From contig JAAEPW010000932.1 of assembly GCA_024232355.1 (NCBI GenBank), positions 1 to 64,000 on the forward strand: a stretch of DNA of 64,000 bases, given 5' to 3'. The notes beneath the pieces were generated by a model that ran no database searches, was not told the origin of the DNA, and worked only from the letters and a program-made list of their open reading frames with translations. The stretch's first letter is position 1; the number at the start of each line of letters is the position of its first letter. Source of the stretch: Chloroflexota bacterium (lineage in GTDB: Bacteria; Chloroflexota; Anaerolineae; B4-G1). Positions 62,670-64,000 of this stretch are shown in pieces. A program made the translations under genes and the position numbers.

Positions 62670-63482
62670 ATGGTAGAGAAAGAACAGCGTGGATTGCACG
62701 AGAACAGTCAAGTCAAACAGCATTACGAACACGCCGCTAAAAGTCGGAACCAACGGCTTCTTTCACCACATCTAAACGTTGCTCAGGTCAATCATCGGGT
62801 ACGCTTTCGCATCATCGATAGTTTATTGAAAGAAATAGGGTGTGTGGAGCACGGAATTGATATAGGAACCGGAACAGGGGTATGGGCCGAGATTCTAACA
62901 CGGTGTTGTGCAACTGTGAAGGGGATTGACTTTGCCGACAAAAACATCGAGATTGCGCAGAACAATGCCGCTGAACGTAATCTGACAGATTGCTTGTCCT
63001 ACGTTTTAGGAGACGCACAACATCTGGAAGGGCTAGCGGACAATTCTTTTGATATTGCCACGCATATTTCCGTACTTCAGCATCTGCCCGACCCACTGCA
63101 AGCATTGAAACGTGTAGGTGATATACTACAACCGAACGGTCATTTAATTCTTCTCGTTCATAACAGCCGGTGTATCTACAATCGAAATCGGATATACCAG
63201 CGCCGGCATGGCACAATGCTGGAGATCAATGAATATGAAACTCTTGGAGGAATCATCAAGAAGCTGAGAGCTGCTGGTTTATGTATCCAGAAAGTCAGGT
63301 TGTGTTGGTTGTTCATATTTGATCTCCTAATGATTGGTTCTGCGAATCCATATCTCAAGCTGCTTTCGCCTATCCGAAAGGCGTTATTGATTATTTGTGA
63401 AGAGGTTGGAAGTATTCTGGGCAGATTCCGATGTCTAGCCCCCTTATTTCGGGAAATCGTCATTCTCGCACGAAAACAGTAG
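62670..63482 (+). CDS. Class I SAM-dependent methyltransferase
   Basis: 270 aa; the ATG at 62670 is 9 nt after the flippase stop. The SAM-binding motif I is GIDIGTGTGVWAE (about residues 63-75), with VKGIDFADKNIEIA as motif II and DNSFDIATHISVLQHLPDP as the post-motif region of methyltransferase domain 11/25 proteins. The C-terminal 80 residues carry a hydrophobic patch (LFIFDLLMIGSANPYLKL) that may bind a lipid-linked or hydrophobic substrate. Methylation of a sugar in the polymer is the likely role from context. Confidence 0.82.
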   Translation: MVEKEQRGLHENSQVKQHYEHAAKSRNQRLLSPHLNVAQVNHRVRFRIIDSLLKEIGCVEHGIDIGTGTGVWAEILTRCCATVKGIDFADKNIEIAQNNAAERNLTDCLSYVLGDAQHLEGLADNSFDIATHISVLQHLPDPLQALKRVGDILQPNGHLILLVHNSRCIYNRNRIYQRRHGTMLEINEYETLGGIIKKLRAAGLCIQKVRLCWLFIFDLLMIGSANPYLKLLSPIRKALLIICEEVGSILGRFRCLAPLFREIVILARKQ

Positions 63483-63859
63483 TTCTAGATTATCCCAGAA
63501 GACACGCTTAGAGTTGAGAATGTGTGAGACGTAGAGGGTTCAAAATAAAGTTATTGTCGGAGCGCAGGAATCCGCAGCATGCGACAGGAAAGGCATCTTT
63601 GTCAAATCGTGTGTTTTAGGTGCTTCTGGGTGCAGCACTAGTCCAGATCAACACTGCGATGTATTAGCAGGGAAATCGGCTCTGTTATACTGGAACTAAC
63701 GTGTAGACTGGAAACCAAGTTCAAGTTATAGCAAGGGAGAGTCAGTGATATTTCGTGGCGATGAAGTCCACTGTAAGGAATTTCCTTGACATTGGCGACC
63801 TGATACGAGCATCAATTGATTTACTATTGTGAATCATCACTAGATTAGGGAGATCAGAC
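63483..63859. other. Gene-free stretch before the last partial gene
   Basis: About 380 nt between the methyltransferase and the ferredoxin-type gene. Only a weak promoter-like TATACT near 63689 and no gene or repeat could be supported. Confidence 0.4.
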
Positions 63860-64000
63860 ATGATTGATGATTTCGAAAAAGCAAGAGCCAACTGTACTGA
63901 CCTCAAGTCGGAAGTCATTGACAATGCCCTCTGCTGCGGTTGTGGAGCGTGTGTCGGTGTCTGCCCAACCGGGGCGTTTTGCATCGACATTTTCACATCC
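63860..64000 (+). CDS. Ferredoxin-type [4Fe-4S] protein, N-terminal fragment (cut by the window end)
   Basis: The first 47 codons of a gene starting at ATG 63860, with GGGAG 7 nt upstream. They encode an IDDFEKARANCTDLKSEV lead and then CCGCGACVGVCPTGAF, the Cys pattern of a [4Fe-4S] ferredoxin domain (C-x-x-C-x-x-x-C-P with one extra Cys in front). In polysaccharide clusters, proteins of this start are often the FrhB/coenzyme F420-hydrogenase beta-subunit-like oxidoreductases. That identity is an inference, as only the N-terminus is seen. Confidence 0.6.
   Translation, partial: MIDDFEKARANCTDLKSEVIDNALCCGCGACVGVCPTGAFCIDIFTS

Overview
The window reads as a high-GC segment of a Chloroflexota genome, most likely an uncultured Anaerolineae-type organism. 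This is inferred from several features seen together: very long exported proteins ending in a Y-x-I-Y-L-P-[LI]-V-[LM]-R-N tail, lipoproteins with long Pro/Thr linkers after the lipidated Cys, LVIVD, FG-GAP, HEAT and TPR repeat lipoproteins, and a HerA/HAS-barrel/NurA cluster. No rRNA or marker protein in the window allows a finer placement. Ribosome binding sites are of AGGAG type, and several genes have a -10 box 6 to 9 nt before the start codon, which suggests leaderless mRNAs.

Layout. (1) 61-3552, minus strand: three lipoproteins whose mature N-termini share C-T-[VI]-G-I-V but whose exported domains differ (broken LVIVD propeller, Ig-like plus unknown domain, FG-GAP propeller). (2) 4123-25410, plus strand: three giant exoproteins of 2895, 1673 and 2155 aa. 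Two combine a beta-helix with repeated (Gly-Gly-X)n loops and Ig-like/PKD modules. The third is an Rhs/YD-repeat protein in which the end of the Rhs core runs into a tract of about 165 residues that is nearly half tryptophan. The three share domains and the same C-terminal tail. (3) 25553-35710: an isocitrate/isopropylmalate-type dehydrogenase, an exported zinc peptidase of MA type, a small membrane protein, and a three-gene operon (oligopeptide-type binding lipoprotein plus two TPR proteins). (4) 35917-39160: SbcD-like nuclease, a quinate 5-dehydrogenase-like protein, and a histone-deacetylase-family amidohydrolase. (5) 39359-48996, minus strand: two HEAT lipoproteins, a flotillin-like coiled-coil protein, a GxxExxY nuclease-fold gene between inverted repeats, and herA, HAS-barrel and nurA genes. 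(6) 49221-52963: a bicupin, a metallo-hydrolase, clpP, tig and tRNA-Leu(UAG). (7) 53183-64000: an exopolysaccharide cluster with a Wzz-like protein, nucleotide-sugar dehydrogenase, decayed epimerase, SDR, Gfo/Idh/MocA oxidoreductase, (alpha/alpha)6-barrel protein, flippase, methyltransferase, and the start of a ferredoxin-type protein cut by the window end.

Mobile and repeat DNA. Two 148-bp MITE-like elements (18229-18376 and 50693-50840) have terminal inverted repeats and 8-bp target duplications. Their 46-bp cores lie in opposite orientation, and a related core-only element is at 26691-26750. Other repeats are an inverted repeat around the GxxExxY gene, a REP-like repeat at 49082-49180, a direct repeat around a small membrane gene, and three tandem copies of a 1.14-kb module inside the first giant gene.

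How the genes may work together: regions 1 to 3 look like an envelope and exoprotein surface system, regions 4 and 5 hold DNA end-resection parts (SbcD with HerA-NurA), and region 7 makes or exports a surface polysaccharide. The unusual candidates for follow-up are the Trp-rich Rhs protein, the two GGX-loop giants beside it, and the composite MITE.
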